From: Ascidiaceihabitans sp.
Lineage (GTDB): Bacteria > Pseudomonadota > Alphaproteobacteria > Rhodobacterales > Rhodobacteraceae
DNA length: 42,823 bases
Reading direction: 5' to 3'
Assembly: GCA_028388995.1 (NCBI GenBank)
Contig: JAOEQC010000011.1
Coordinates: forward strand, 1 to 42,823
Shown here piece by piece: positions 19,092-28,861 of this stretch (its first letter is position 1; each line of letters opens with the position of its first letter). The translations under genes were made by a program, and so were the position numbers. The notes beneath the pieces are model-generated. The model searched no databases, was not told the origin of the DNA, and was given only the letters and a program-made list of their open reading frames with translations.

Positions 19092-20576
19092 TCATTCGCG
19101 ACTGCGGCCAAAAGTCATTTTTTGCAAAAGAGTTATGAAAACCACAGATAGCAATAAGATCATGATCGGAAGATCCCCAAGCGCGCTATAGACTGTCGGT
19201 GGCAACGGTTTGGGCAGCAGTCCATCCACAAATCCCGCTTCGTTCAGTGCAAGGCTGTTTAACACGCGCCCATATGGGTCGATCATAGCGCTAATCCCAG
19301 TATTCGCAGCTCGCGCCATTGGCAAACCTTGCTCAATCGCACGCATTTTAGCCTGTGCTAAATGCTGCTTTGGCCCTGCAAATGTACCGAACCATGCGTC
19401 GTTTGTGAGCTGAATAAGAAAGTCAGGTCTGTCTATAGCAGCCCCAACATAATGCGCGAAAACGGCTTCATAACAAATCAAAGGAAGCCCCTTCCCCAGC
19501 GCGCCAAAATCAAGGGCTTGTGCTCCCGCCCCCTCATCAAGACCATCCCCAAACATATCCGCAAAGACGTGCAACCCCAGCGCAGACAAGACTGACCGTA
19601 AAGGCATGTATTCTCCAAATGGGACCAGGTGGTGTTTGTCATAAGTGGCTGTGATTTGACCGATAGGATCGAGAACGACCATGCTGTTATATAATGTAGG
19701 CCCATCAGCACGCAAAATGCCTAAAGCAACTTGCGCACCACGGCCAGCTTCACCAGCAGCCTGCAAAATTCCAGGTGCATTGTGTGCAAAATACGGCAAC
19801 GCTGTTTCAGGCCACAGGACCAAGTCAGGTACATCGCCCACCTGCGTAAATTGCAAGAGACGGTCGATAAAAATGCTAAATTTCGCTGGATTCCACTTAT
19901 CGCGTTGTGGTGCGTTCGGTTGAACTAGGCGCACAATGTGCTCTGTTAGTAATGCAGGACCTGTCAAAGGAGGGCTAAGTGTGAGTAGCAACCCAACAAA
20001 ACAGGAACCTATGAACACAACATTAGAGATCTTCTTTGATTGAAAGATTGCAAATGCTCCAGCACACATTGCGAACATGACTCCATGCGGACCAACTAAT
20101 GACAGTGACTGCCCCGCAAGTACGTCCACCAGAGCCTGTGGCGGTGAACCCCACGGGAAACCTGTGAAGACATATGCCCGTAAAAGTTCGACCAAGGGCC
20201 ACGTCACAACCAATATCCAAACTGGTCCCAAATAGCGAGCCAGTCCGAAGGCCAGTCCCCAGAATAGTGCCATGCCACCCGCCATCAAACCCAAAGCAAA
20301 TGGTCCCATCCATGCGGTTTGCTGTGCATCCACTTGAAACGGGGCTGCTATCCACTGCAGCGTGATCAGGAAATAGCCAAAGCCAATCATCCAGCCAATA
20401 TGTGCGGCATGGCGCATGCTGGAAGAGGTTAACATGCCCATGAAACCCAGCGCCATCATAACAATTATTAGCGGTGCTATGGCAAATGGCTGCTGCGCCA
20501 AGGCACCGATCCCACCGACAAAAATCGCACAAAGGCTTTGCGCCCAAAGCGGCAACGCTTTGACGCGATCAATCAT
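19092..20576 (-). CDS. lnt: Apolipoprotein N-acyltransferase
   Basis: A 494-residue inner-membrane enzyme that adds the third acyl chain to lipoproteins. About six N-terminal membrane segments are followed by a periplasmic nitrilase domain (about residues 220-465) and a final helix (LPIMILLLSVVFITLL). The catalytic triad is visible: Glu in DLVLWPETALPYF, Lys within DKHHLVPFGEYMPLRS, and Cys in PLICYEAVFAHYV. Its start overlaps the corC stop (ATGA), and metK follows after its own promoter and riboswitch. Confidence 0.95.
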   Translation of the reverse strand: MIDRVKALPLWAQSLCAIFVGGIGALAQQPFAIAPLIIVMMALGFMGMLTSSSMRHAAHIGWMIGFGYFLITLQWIAAPFQVDAQQTAWMGPFALGLMAGGMALFWGLAFGLARYLGPVWILVVTWPLVELLRAYVFTGFPWGSPPQALVDVLAGQSLSLVGPHGVMFAMCAGAFAIFQSKKISNVVFIGSCFVGLLLTLSPPLTGPALLTEHIVRLVQPNAPQRDKWNPAKFSIFIDRLLQFTQVGDVPDLVLWPETALPYFAHNAPGILQAAGEAGRGAQVALGILRADGPTLYNSMVVLDPIGQITATYDKHHLVPFGEYMPLRSVLSALGLHVFADMFGDGLDEGAGAQALDFGALGKGLPLICYEAVFAHYVGAAIDRPDFLIQLTNDAWFGTFAGPKQHLAQAKMRAIEQGLPMARAANTGISAMIDPYGRVLNSLALNEAGFVDGLLPKPLPPTVYSALGDLPIMILLLSVVFITLLQKMTFGRSRE

Positions 20577-21511
20577 CCCGCGTGATCAGGCAGGCAAACA
20601 CGAAGGCGTTTAATCCGGCGTGGATCTGCATCAACAACCTCAAATTCAGTGCCATCAGGATGCATCACGACTTCGCCGCGCGCAGGAACTCGTCCTGCTA
20701 ACATAAACACAAGCCCACCAAGCGTTTCGATGTCTTCACCGTCAACGTCTTCGTGTTCAGTCAACGACAGGTTCACTTCGGACTCAAAATCCTCAAGCGG
20801 TGTTTTAGCAAGAGTCAGATAAACGCCTGCCTTTTCGAGGTTCCAATGTTGGTCTTCGTCGACATCATGTTCGTCTTCGATCTCGCCAATAACTTGCTCG
20901 ATCAAATCCTCAATTGTTGCCAACCCATCAACACCCCCATATTCATCAATGACCAAAGCCATGTGACGCCGTTCAGCCTGCATTTTCGTCAGCAAAACGC
21001 CAATCGTCATCGAAGGCGGCACAAACAGCAGGGGCCGAAGCATCTTTGCAAGATCAAATGCACCGCCACCACCATTGAAGCCGTGGGTCAAAGCGAGGTC
21101 TTTAAGGTGAGCGAATCCCACGGGGGTATCCAGCGTTCCATCATAAACAGGCAGTCGTGTGAGGCCGCTCTCTTTGAACTTAGCAACAAGTTCTTCCAGA
21201 GACACATTTATAGAAACAGCGATGATATCGGCTTTGGGTAAAGCGACATCTTCGACCCGCATCAGGCGCAGGTTCAACATGCCATGGCTGTACTTGAAAC
21301 GTGCTGGCTGGGGTGCCATTTCGACTTCCTTCCCAACGTCCTTCGCGCCGAACGAAGCAATGAAACGGGTCAAAATTCCGCCCTTGCGCTTCGGCGTTTC
21401 TACAGTTTCAGATGGTTCCAAAACCGGAACAGCACTCGATGAAGTGGTCGTTACATTGTCTGACTGCGCGCGTTGCGCTGCGCCAGACGATCCGTCGTCA
21501 GTGTCGCCCAT
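20573..21511 (-). CDS. corC: CorC/HlyC-type protein with paired CBS domains
   Basis: A 312-residue soluble protein with two CBS domains (about residues 75-205) and a C-terminal CorC_HlyC transporter-associated domain (about 220-305, including DEDQHWNLEKAGVYL and ETLGGLVFMLAGRVPARGE). LMRVEDVALPKADIIAVSINVS and HMALVIDEYGGVDGLATIEDL are CBS signatures. Such proteins are linked to divalent cation handling; the older hemolysin label is not supported by function. It sits in the conserved ybeY-corC-lnt order with a four-base overlap to lnt. Confidence 0.92.
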   Translation of the reverse strand: MGDTDDGSSGAAQRAQSDNVTTTSSSAVPVLEPSETVETPKRKGGILTRFIASFGAKDVGKEVEMAPQPARFKYSHGMLNLRLMRVEDVALPKADIIAVSINVSLEELVAKFKESGLTRLPVYDGTLDTPVGFAHLKDLALTHGFNGGGGAFDLAKMLRPLLFVPPSMTIGVLLTKMQAERRHMALVIDEYGGVDGLATIEDLIEQVIGEIEDEHDVDEDQHWNLEKAGVYLTLAKTPLEDFESEVNLSLTEHEDVDGEDIETLGGLVFMLAGRVPARGEVVMHPDGTEFEVVDADPRRIKRLRVCLPDHAG

Positions 21512-21568
21512 TGGGTTCCGTTCTATAGGGGCAGAGATTTCTGCCGTTAACCAAGACAGATGATCTGC

Positions 21569-22075
21569 CTATCTTGTACAATATGGGTCATCTATGCCCA
21601 TTTTTTCAAGTATTTCTACCTCTAACGCTTCCATCAACGTGGCATCTTGGTCACGCACGTGATCATAACCCAACAAATGAAGCGTCGCATGGATCATTAA
21701 ATGCATCACATGGCCTTGCATTGCCTTGCCCGCAGCAATCACTTCGGATGCACAAGTATCATAGCTAATTGCTATGTCGCCCAACTCAAGGCCGCCCATC
21801 GGATCATGTGCCGGTTGGCTTGGCAAATCACCTGCGTCCTGTGCGCTAAGCTCTGCGGCTGGCCAACTCAAAACGTTCGTAGCTGTGGGTTTTTCACGAA
21901 AATCCGCATTTAGTTCAGCTATTCGTGCGTCGCCACAGGCCAGAACCGCCACTACCACATCCTCACCGTCAATTCCAAGACGCTCCAAAACGCCAGCAAC
22001 TGCCGCATTGGCAATCGACTGTAGATCAACGGCGAGCCAACGATCATCGTCAAAAACGATATCTACTTCTGCCAT
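21569..22075 (-). CDS. ybeY: Endoribonuclease YbeY (16S rRNA maturation)
   Basis: A 168-residue zinc endoribonuclease involved in 16S rRNA 3'-end maturation and late ribosome quality control. The three-histidine zinc motif is complete in HLMIHATLHLLGYDH (HxxxH then five residues then H). NADFREKPTATNVLSWP is the conserved mid-domain block and GDIAISYDTC the strand before the helix. Its ATG shares one base with the phoH stop, so the two are coupled. Confidence 0.96.
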   Translation of the reverse strand: MAEVDIVFDDDRWLAVDLQSIANAAVAGVLERLGIDGEDVVVAVLACGDARIAELNADFREKPTATNVLSWPAAELSAQDAGDLPSQPAHDPMGGLELGDIAISYDTCASEVIAAGKAMQGHVMHLMIHATLHLLGYDHVRDQDATLMEALEVEILEKMGIDDPYCTR

Positions 22076-23115
22076 CAGCTAGACTGCTTATGAGGTTCGT
22101 CTGCCTCATAAGCCTCGATAATAGCAGCAACCAAAGGATGACGCACAACGTCTTTAGATGTGAAGTAATTGAAGCTGACCTTCGGAATTTTGCTAAGCAA
22201 CCGTTCCGCGTCTGCTAATCCTGATGGTACGCCACGCGGCAGATCTATTTGTGTGCGGTCACCCGTAATTACCATTCTTGATCCCTTGCCGAGACGGGTC
22301 AAAAACATCTTCATTTGCATCGTTGTGGCATTCTGCGCTTCATCCAAAACAACATAGGCACTGGACAGTGTGCGGCCACGCATGAAGGCTAAAGGTGCAA
22401 TTTCAATTATTTTTTCTTCACGTAGTTTTGCCAGTTGTTTGCCCGGTAGAAAGTCATTCAGCGCATCATAAAGCGGCTGCATGTAGGGATCTACTTTCTC
22501 TTCCAACGCTCCAGGTAAAAAACCCAAACGCTCTCCTGCCTCAACGGCCGGACGCGACAAGATGATCTTGTCAACCTTACCAGAAAGGAACATTGAAACA
22601 CCAACGGCCACAGCAAGATAGGTTTTACCTGTTCCAGCAGGTCCAATTCCGAAAGCCAGTTCGCTTTCAAACAAGGATTGCACATAGGTTTTTTGTGCAT
22701 CGGTGCGTGGTTCAACCAGTTTTTTACGGGTCTTGATTTCAAAGCGCGCGCCCACGGGCATTTCCAATTGATCACCTTTGACCAGATTACGCTTGCCCGC
22801 GTCTTCATCTGGGCCACCCATACGCAGTTCTCGATCAACATCTGCGGCCTCAACATCACGGCCATTGACACGGCGTTGATATAACGCGTTCAAAATTTCA
22901 ATCGCGCGGTCACGTGCAAGATCGTCGCCGATCACAACAATCGAATTTCCACGCCGCACGATCTGCACTTCGAGCGATGTTTCAATTGTTGTTAAATTGC
23001 TGTCGAATTCCCCACAAACATCCATCAACAAACGGTTGTCTGGGAATTCAACCCGTGCTTCGGGGTTCGAAGGTTTAGAACCTGCTGGGTCTAGAGGTAC
23101 GTCGCTTGGGGACAA
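22075..23115 (-). CDS. phoH: PhoH family ATPase
   Basis: A 346-residue PhoH-like (YbeZ) P-loop protein, a probable RNA-processing ATPase working with YbeY. The N-terminal part holds a KH-like region (about 25-85). Walker A is GPAGTGKT at residues 158-165, and VVLDEAQNAT near 255 is Walker B. TGDRTQIDLPRGVPSGL is the following conserved block. The operon phoH-ybeY-corC-lnt is standard for alphaproteobacteria. Confidence 0.96.
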   Translation of the reverse strand: MSPSDVPLDPAGSKPSNPEARVEFPDNRLLMDVCGEFDSNLTTIETSLEVQIVRRGNSIVVIGDDLARDRAIEILNALYQRRVNGRDVEAADVDRELRMGGPDEDAGKRNLVKGDQLEMPVGARFEIKTRKKLVEPRTDAQKTYVQSLFESELAFGIGPAGTGKTYLAVAVGVSMFLSGKVDKIILSRPAVEAGERLGFLPGALEEKVDPYMQPLYDALNDFLPGKQLAKLREEKIIEIAPLAFMRGRTLSSAYVVLDEAQNATTMQMKMFLTRLGKGSRMVITGDRTQIDLPRGVPSGLADAERLLSKIPKVSFNYFTSKDVVRHPLVAAIIEAYEADEPHKQSS

Positions 23116-23215
23116 AAATGTGCTCCTGATTCATGGGTTATATGTCTTTTCCCAAGGGTGGCTTGTTCACAGAGTAGGTACAATAGGGCAAAAGCTGATT
23201 TCGCCCTTTCCACAC

Positions 23216-23245
23216 AAAAAGGCCGCGGCGAATATCGCCCCGGCC
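23216..23245 (-). terminator. Terminator between the lipoprotein relic and phoH
   Basis: GGCCGCGGCGA (23221-23231) pairs with TCGCCCCGGCC (23235-23245) with one mismatch. On the minus strand it is followed by TTTTT (23216-23220). It follows the lipoprotein relic by about 25 bases. Confidence 0.8.
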
Positions 23246-23269
23246 CAAAATTAAGTAACTAAATCAACT

Positions 23270-23572
23270 TTAGATTAGATCACCGAATCTGGACCCTGAT
23301 TTGAACGGGCCAGTCGCAGTGTTTGATTCCGCAATCCCTGAGCGAACAAGCTTACCATATTTGTCGAGACGTTGGGACAAATAGCCCTCAACACCGTCAC
23401 CAATAATCCAGTGGTCACATCCATTTGGATCAACCAAAACACCAGCACCGAATTGGCTAAGGTAATTTTTTGTCAAAGCCACGGTCAATTGTTTGTCTGA
23501 TTTGTTGCCGCTTCCTGCAACCTCACACTCGCCCAAAGAGGCAACCAACAAACAGGCCGTAATAATTTTTAC
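23270..23572 (-). pseudogene. Decaying small lipoprotein related to the adjacent OmpA-like gene
   Basis: The frame reads VKIITACLLVASLGECEVAGSGNKSDK, a lipoprotein-type signal, but the position where ATG is expected holds GTA (23570-23572); only an internal TTG at 23551 could start translation. The lipobox LGEC has glutamate before cysteine, where alanine or glycine is expected. The body contains VDPNGCDHWIIGDGVEGYLS, nearly the same motif as in the OmpA-like gene just upstream, and ends GPFKSGSRFGDLI. Loss of start and a damaged lipobox suggest a dead or dying gene. A short product from an unusual start remains possible. Confidence 0.6.
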
Positions 23573-23584
23573 AAAGGTTATTTT

Positions 23585-24178
23585 TTAGTTCTCTTGACGA
23601 ATGCAGATGATTTCAACGCGGCTATTCTTTTGCATGCGTGTGCTGTTTTATTTGAAGCAGCAGGCATACGCTCGCCATAACCGCGGACGTCAGCAATACG
23701 TGCGCCAGCGCTTTGTGCAATCCGAGCAACAGAAGAACCACTGTTGTAAGAGAGCTTCATGTTGTACTCATCAGAAGCGCGCACATCCGTGTGACCTATA
23801 ATGATATAGCTGGTTGCGCCAGCCTGTTGGAAAAACTGAGCCAAACGCTCACGCCCAATAGCAGAAATCCTTGCGCTATCGGTCGCAAAAAAACAGATCA
23901 GATTCCATTACGCCACAAACATTGCCGCGACTACAGACAGGAATACCCTGGCGGTTGGTGTGCGGAGACATGTAGCCCTCGACGCCATCATCCATAACCC
24001 AGTGTTCACATCCATCTGGATCGATCCAGATTGCGGGAGCATATTTATTGTTCTACGCTTTTATCAGACCGAAAAGACCTTGCGTAGACGCGCTTGTTCC
24101 TACCAATGACAAAGCGATTGCCGCTGCAGCTGTCCCAGCCAGAACGTCACGTACGGCATTAAAAAACTTATACCCCAC
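23585..24178 (-). pseudogene. OmpA-family outer membrane protein, three lesions
   Basis: A GTG at 24178 behind AAAAGG begins MGYKFFNAVRDVLAGTAAAA, a signal peptide. The frame then meets TAG at 24053-24055, followed in frame by NNKYAPAIWIDPDGCEHWVM. A shift at a run of seven T (minus strand, 23887-23893) moves the frame into ATDSARISAIGRERLAQFFQQAG. The OmpA peptidoglycan-binding domain follows: YIIIGHTDVRASDEYNMKLS and ADVRGYGERMP. An extra AC near 23637-23640 shifts again, and MQKNSRVEIICIRQEN closes it at 23585. About 195 residues would anchor the envelope to peptidoglycan. It lies between miaB and phoH. Confidence 0.82.
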
Positions 24179-24382
24179 AGCCCTTTTCCTTTTTTTGTTC
24201 CGCCGCACAAGCCTTGGACGCCGAAATAGACACTGGCTGGTGCTATCATGATGCGAGGATCGGTAATAAATCGGGCTATGTGACGGTGAATTCACGACAT
24301 ATGGTAGCGCAAAGCACCCCTGGTCGTAAAAAAAGCACATTTTCATAGGTGCTCATGCCGATCTCTGCCCAAACCATTACCG

Positions 24383-25705
24383 TCAGGTAAGTTCGCCTTT
24401 CAGTGAGTTTGTTCCTGCATCAACGATTCTCACCTTTGCGATATCCCCGACTTGGGCATTTGCGTTCGCGACATGGACCGCATGTAGATACTCGGATTTA
24501 CCAACCATTTGCCCTTCATCACGGCCCACTTTCTCGAACAGGACGCTGACTTCGCGTCCGATCATCCCGTCCTGAATCTCGCGCTGATGCTTCGTTATTA
24601 AGGCTTGCAGGCGTTGGAGGCGTTCATCGGCCTCGGCTGCCTCCACTAATGCGCGTTCTGCTGCAGGCGTACCTGGGCGTGTGGAGTATTTAAAGGAATA
24701 CGCGTAGCCATACTTCACGGCCTCGACCAAATCCAATGTTTCTTGGAAATGAGCTTCAGTTTCTTCGGGGAAGCCGACGATAAAGTCACCTGACAATACA
24801 ATATCTGAACGCGCTGCGCGAATGCGTTCGATCACGCGCAAATAGCTTTCTGCGGTATGGCTGCGGTTCATGCGTTTCAGAATATGGTCACTTCCTGATT
24901 GGACAGGAAGATGCAGATACGGCATCAGTTTTGCACAATTGCCGTGCGCCTCAATCAACTCATCGGTCATATCGTTTGGATGGCTGGTGGTGAAGCGAAT
25001 ACGCTCCAACCCGTCAACCTTGTCCAGTTCCCAGATGAGCTGTGCCAATGTGTAGTCGGTCCCTTTTGAACCTTCACCGTGATATGCGTTAACATTCTGA
25101 CCCAGCAAGGTAATTTCGCGCACACCACGTTCCACAAGATTGCGTGCTTCATCAAGAATACGTGTTACCGGGCGACTTACTTCAGCTCCGCGCGTGTATG
25201 GCACTACACAGAAAGCGCAAAATTTATCACAACCTTCTTGAACAGTCAGGAACGCAGTCGGGCCGTGCGGGGCTTTAGGGCGTGCTTTAAGCTTCTCAAA
25301 CTTGTCTTCTTCAGGAAACTCCGTGTCCAAGGCGCGTTTACCCTGTTGGATCAAAGCCTCCATTTCTGGGAGCCGGTGATAGGACTGCGGTCCAACCACC
25401 AAATCGACTAACGGCTGACGACGCATAATTTCGCCGCCTTCAGCCTGTGCAACACATCCAGCCACACCGATCTTAAGATCAGGCTTAGCATCTTTGAATT
25501 TCTTCAGCCGGCCCAAATCAGAATAGACTTTTTCCACTGCTTTTTCGCGGATGTGGCAAGTGTTCAGCAGAATCATATCTGCGTCTTCTTGGCTTTTCGT
25601 CTCGACATACCCCTCGCCGCCCAGCGCTTCGGCCATGCGTTCGCTGTCGTAGACGTTCATCTGGCAGCCAAAGGTTTTGATGAAGAGCTTCTTTGGGCTA
25701 GTCAT
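24383..25705 (-). CDS. miaB: tRNA-2-methylthio-N6-dimethylallyladenosine synthase
   Basis: A 440-residue radical-SAM methylthiotransferase that completes ms2i6A37 in tRNA. The start [20 protein letters not shown] at 25705 is chosen because the 40 residues upstream do not resemble the family. The N-terminal UPF0004 domain carries cysteines for one cluster ([27 protein letters not shown]). The radical-SAM motif is [19 protein letters not shown]-terminal TRAM domain spans about 370-440 ([21 protein letters not shown]). It is the upstream member of the miaB-phoH-ybeY-corC-lnt block. Confidence 0.97.
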   Translation of the reverse strand: MTSPKKLFIKTFGCQMNVYDSERMAEALGGEGYVETKSQEDADMILLNTCHIREKAVEKVYSDLGRLKKFKDAKPDLKIGVAGCVAQAEGGEIMRRQPLVDLVVGPQSYHRLPEMEALIQQGKRALDTEFPEEDKFEKLKARPKAPHGPTAFLTVQEGCDKFCAFCVVPYTRGAEVSRPVTRILDEARNLVERGVREITLLGQNVNAYHGEGSKGTDYTLAQLIWELDKVDGLERIRFTTSHPNDMTDELIEAHGNCAKLMPYLHLPVQSGSDHILKRMNRSHTAESYLRVIERIRAARSDIVLSGDFIVGFPEETEAHFQETLDLVEAVKYGYAYSFKYSTRPGTPAAERALVEAAEADERLQRLQALITKHQREIQDGMIGREVSVLFEKVGRDEGQMVGKSEYLHAVHVANANAQVGDIAKVRIVDAGTNSLKGELT

Positions 25706-25819
25706 AGTCATGATCCGGTATGATTTTGGCGGTTGAACGTCATCTAGCAGGGGCAAGTGCCGCTTGCAATGCGCGCCGATTTGAAGGAATTTAGGTGCAA
25801 CACTTAGAACGAGCATCCA

Positions 25820-26688
25820 ATACAAAAAAACCGAGATATATTCTTAGAAGAAGGGACTGCAGTCTTAGCCAAAGGGCCTGTTGCGATCATTCTTGTTGAG
25901 GATGATGTCGAGATTGCGACCACCCTACGCCATCACCAGCAGGCAGGCTTCGCAAGCATCATAGTTTTTATGCCAGACGAATTTGCGTTGCCAAGAGATC
26001 TACAGGACTTGGTTCACCGCTTAGGGTATATCATGGCACGCGAAGGTGCCATGGAACTTGCGGTAAACAGCGTGATTGCTGCGACCCCCCGGTCTTTGGA
26101 TGTAATACTGTTTTAACGCAGAATACCTGTTCCAACCATTTTGCGAAACACGTACAATTGGTAAAATGCTGTTGTTCCATACCGAGGAACGCCGCCATTC
26201 GATGCTCACCTGCGTGGTCGATTTATATTCTGATGATCTGGACGCTAACGCTGATGCGGTGTCCTTAGATCGCGCCCACCTTGATCGTTCTGGCTATTAC
26301 GCACTGGTGCGCACGGACATCAACAACCACAATCACCTTAAAGACTGTCAATTGGATTTCTTCGGTGGATTACGCTGGCGCGATGAAGAGCACGTCCCTT
26401 CTGACCCGCCGTAAGATTGACCGCATCGCACTCTTCAAATCCAAAGAGGGTCTGAAACTGCGCGAAGATCACACCTGCAATGACGAAGAGTACAATACAT
26501 ACGCCTGCCCGTGGCACCACAACCTGACGTCTGCCATCTGTTCGTTCAGAACGGCCAAGGCGTTGAAACAAAACCCGGGCAGCACATTCGACACCTCAAC
26601 CTTCAAATGGCACAACTCTGCTGCGTTTGATTGGCATTAACGTCAGTTACTAGATCTGGGGCTTATGGAACCAGGGCAGTGGTTCTAA
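25820..26688 (+). pseudogene. Glycosyltransferase family 2-like gene, multiply broken
   Basis: The coding trace starts without a visible ATG near 25820 and reads VLAKGPVAIILVEDDVEIATT and FALPRDLQDLVHRL. A C6 run (26085-26090) shifts the frame; TAA at 26103-26105 follows; then YCFNAEYLFQPFCETRTIGK and LDFFGGLRWRDEEHVP are read. An extra T at 26399-26400 shifts it again into LTRRKIDRIALFKSKEG, and TAA at 26638-26640 interrupts. The end RQLLDLGLMEPGQWF is still legible to 26688. About 288 residues are implied. I recall intact relatives annotated as family 2 glycosyltransferases in Rhodobacterales, but this is from memory of the sequence pattern. It is divergent from miaB. Confidence 0.72.
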
Positions 26689-26713
26689 TATAAAGCAAAA
26701 TTCGTTAACCTAA

Positions 26714-27511
26714 TTAGCGTTCAAACAATGTTGGAAACCAATCAGACCGGAGCTTTTGACCGGGCGTCATATCATGTCCAGGGAACGGTGGTGATGTTGG
26801 CCCTGGGCGTTCCACATAGCGTGCGTCATCCCCAAGCAAGCGCAGCGAAAATGCCCGCCGCCTTGTTGTGGCCTTGTTCCCCCGCGCCCCATGAAGAATA
26901 TTATAGTTGAATGCCACAGCATCGCCCGGTTCCAATTCCCACTCCACGACTTTCATATCTTCGGCATCAGGGTCAGGCACGGTCATATATGTCTCGTCAT
27001 CTGGGTAAAAATTTGTTTCGCTAAGCCAACGGGTCGGCAAAACTGGTTTTTCCCAAAGATGTGACTCTGCAACGCAACGTAAGCTGGCATTTGTTACCGC
27101 ATCCAGAGGCGACCAAAAGCTAACTGTTTGCTGACCTTCAACAAAATAGTATGGGCCGTCCGTGTGCCATGGTGTCGACTTTGAGGTTCCAGGCTCTTTA
27201 ACCAATACGTGATCATGGAACAATTGGACCGAATTAGACCGCATCAAATCCGCACCAACTTCGGCAGCAGCAGAGTTGCGAATAACATTTTCAAATTCAG
27301 GAATGCGGTTCCAGTTGCAATAATCATCAAAGAAGCGCCCTGCCTCCCCTTTATGCAAATTCTCCGCAGCATATGGCCCAGGATCAGACATGTTGCGGGC
27401 GACGCCCTCGCGCAACGTATCCACTTCATCAGCAAACAATCCTTTGATCATAACAACCCCGTCCTTCTGGAAGGTGTCGATGTGATCTTGTGTAATAAGT
27501 GGATGGGTCAT
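26714..27511 (-). CDS. Phytanoyl-CoA dioxygenase (PhyH) family oxygenase
   Basis: A 265-residue Fe(II)/2-oxoglutarate-dependent oxygenase. The facial triad is visible: HTD at 116-118 (HxD), and the distal His in NYNILHGARGNKATTRRRAF, where a following arginine would bind 2-oxoglutarate. The N-terminus FQKDGVVMIKGLFADEVDTL is the family start. AGGAG lies just before the ATG at 27511. Such enzymes hydroxylate acyl-CoAs, amino acids or secondary metabolites; the substrate is unknown. irr lies about 90 bases upstream on the same strand. Confidence 0.88.
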   Translation of the reverse strand: MTHPLITQDHIDTFQKDGVVMIKGLFADEVDTLREGVARNMSDPGPYAAENLHKGEAGRFFDDYCNWNRIPEFENVIRNSAAAEVGADLMRSNSVQLFHDHVLVKEPGTSKSTPWHTDGPYYFVEGQQTVSFWSPLDAVTNASLRCVAESHLWEKPVLPTRWLSETNFYPDDETYMTVPDPDAEDMKVVEWELEPGDAVAFNYNILHGARGNKATTRRRAFSLRLLGDDARYVERPGPTSPPFPGHDMTPGQKLRSDWFPTLFER

Positions 27512-27600
27512 GTATGTGCTCCTGAACTCTTAGGAGCACGCTAGTTTGCAATCGTGTATTAAGGCAAGCCCGCCACGTGAAATGCTAACTCAAACTTGGG

Positions 27601-28020
27601 TTATTTTTTGGCTTTGCGGCGCAAACGGATAACAACATCAACGGACGCGATTTCCGCACCTTCAGGTGCATCAGGCAACTGCGCGATTACCAACTGTTCT
27701 GATGGTGCATCAGTCAATCTGGCTTCATCTTCCCAGTAAAAGTGCGGGTGATCATGTGTATTGGTGTCAAAGTAGCTTTTTGAACCATCAACAGTGACCT
27801 CTTGCATAAGCCCTGCATCACAAAACGCACTAAGAGTATTATAGACAGTCGCGAGCGACACAGCGTTGCCTTTGGCATGGGCTGAGTCAAACAAGCTTTC
27901 GGCAGTGACGTGACGGTGCTGACCATCCCCAACCAGTAAAGCCGCCAAAGTCACGCGTTGACGCGTTGGGCGAAGCCCCGCAGTTGCCAACCAATTCGTG
28001 CCTATCTGTTCTTGCGACAT
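27601..28020 (-). CDS. irr: Fur-family regulator, likely Irr
   Basis: A 139-residue Fur-superfamily repressor. The start MSQEQIGTNWLATAGLRPTR at 28020 gives the usual length; in-frame residues further up (to 28179) look non-coding. The winged helix is RPTRQRVTLAALLVGDGQHRHVTAE, with VSLATVYNTLSAFCDAGL as the recognition region. HDHPHFYWEDEARL supplies the histidine-rich metal/haem area. Irr responds to haem and iron status in alphaproteobacteria. Placement divergent from fabA supports Irr over Fur. I did not find a clear Irr box near it. Confidence 0.85.
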   Translation of the reverse strand: MSQEQIGTNWLATAGLRPTRQRVTLAALLVGDGQHRHVTAESLFDSAHAKGNAVSLATVYNTLSAFCDAGLMQEVTVDGSKSYFDTNTHDHPHFYWEDEARLTDAPSEQLVIAQLPDAPEGAEIASVDVVIRLRRKAKK

Positions 28021-28278
28021 TATAATTGCGCCTATGCAAACCATTCTCAGGTCATACCTAGTCTGACCGACACATGTTTTCAATTGCTTTCCATGAATTG
28101 GGCATAAACTGCACAATGCTCCGCTTAATTGCACAAGCTGCCAATTTGCCCAGATAGCGCATCGCAAAGAACACATCACAGTTTTAACCGTTCACCATGC
28201 GTACCCCTACCCTTGCAGGACCACAAATTGCGATGGTAAAGGGGGATAACACTAAATACGATCTGGAGAACCGCCAAC
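28021..28278 (+). promoter_or_regulatory. Divergent irr / fabA promoter region
   Basis: This 258-base gap separates irr (leftward) from fabA (rightward), so promoters for both must lie here or inside the neighbouring coding ends. A GGAG (28264-28267) precedes the fabA start by 11 bases. I saw no perfect palindrome that I could call an Irr or Fur box. Confidence 0.5.
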
Positions 28279-28788
28279 ATGTCCCTTTACCCGACAAGCT
28301 TTGACAAGGACGACCTATTAAAATGTTCGCGCGGCGAACTGTTCGGAGAGGGCAATGCGCAGTTACCAGCCCCCCCCATGCTGATGATGGACCGTATCAC
28401 GGAAATCTCAGGTGATGGCGGCGAGCATGTCAAGGGCCACGTCGTTGCAGAATTCGACATTACGCCTGACCTTTGGTTCTTTGACTGCCACTTCCCTGGC
28501 AACCCAATCATGCCTGGTTGCTTGGGTCTCGATGGCTTGTGGCAGCTTACCGGCTTTAACCTTGGCTGGCGCGGCTGGCAGGGCCGTGGCTATGCATTGG
28601 GTGTAGGCGAAGTTAAATTGACCGGCATGGTGCGCCCTGACCGCAAAAAACTAACTTATAAAATTGACTTTACCAAAGCGATCCAAACCCGCCGCCTCAC
28701 AATGGGTGTGGCCAATGGAATTGTAGAAGCAGACGGCGAAGTCATTTACATGGTCAAAGACATGAAAGTTGCATTGTCAGAAACCTAA
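28279..28788 (+). CDS. fabA: 3-hydroxydecanoyl-ACP dehydratase/isomerase
   Basis: A 169-residue hot-dog-fold enzyme that dehydrates 3-hydroxydecanoyl-ACP and isomerises the product to the cis-3 form, the branch point to unsaturated fatty acids. His71 in [14 protein letters not shown] and Asp85 in [10 protein letters not shown] form the catalytic pair, at the same spacing as E. coli His70/Asp84. Length and start match the family. fabB follows after a gap of about 73 bases, giving the standard fabA-fabB pair. Confidence 0.97.
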   Translation: MSLYPTSFDKDDLLKCSRGELFGEGNAQLPAPPMLMMDRITEISGDGGEHVKGHVVAEFDITPDLWFFDCHFPGNPIMPGCLGLDGLWQLTGFNLGWRGWQGRGYALGVGEVKLTGMVRPDRKKLTYKIDFTKAIQTRRLTMGVANGIVEADGEVIYMVKDMKVALSET

Positions 28789-28861
28789 TCTTACTTCGGC
28801 TTAAGTTATAAAAACATGATCGGGTCGGTTCTAAGGCCCAACACAGAACAAGGAGAGCGCC

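Noticed and set aside
20023-20547. Open frame of 174 residues on the same strand as lnt in another frame
   Set aside because: It is fully inside lnt, and the lnt frame carries the membrane helices.
24053-24346. 97-residue form of the OmpA-like N-terminus
   Set aside because: The extra 56 residues upstream of the GTG at 24178 look non-coding, while the GTG has a ribosome binding site and a signal peptide directly after it.
28021-28278. Irr or Fur operator upstream of fabA
   Set aside because: I looked for a TTAGAA-N3-TTCTAA-like palindrome and found none.
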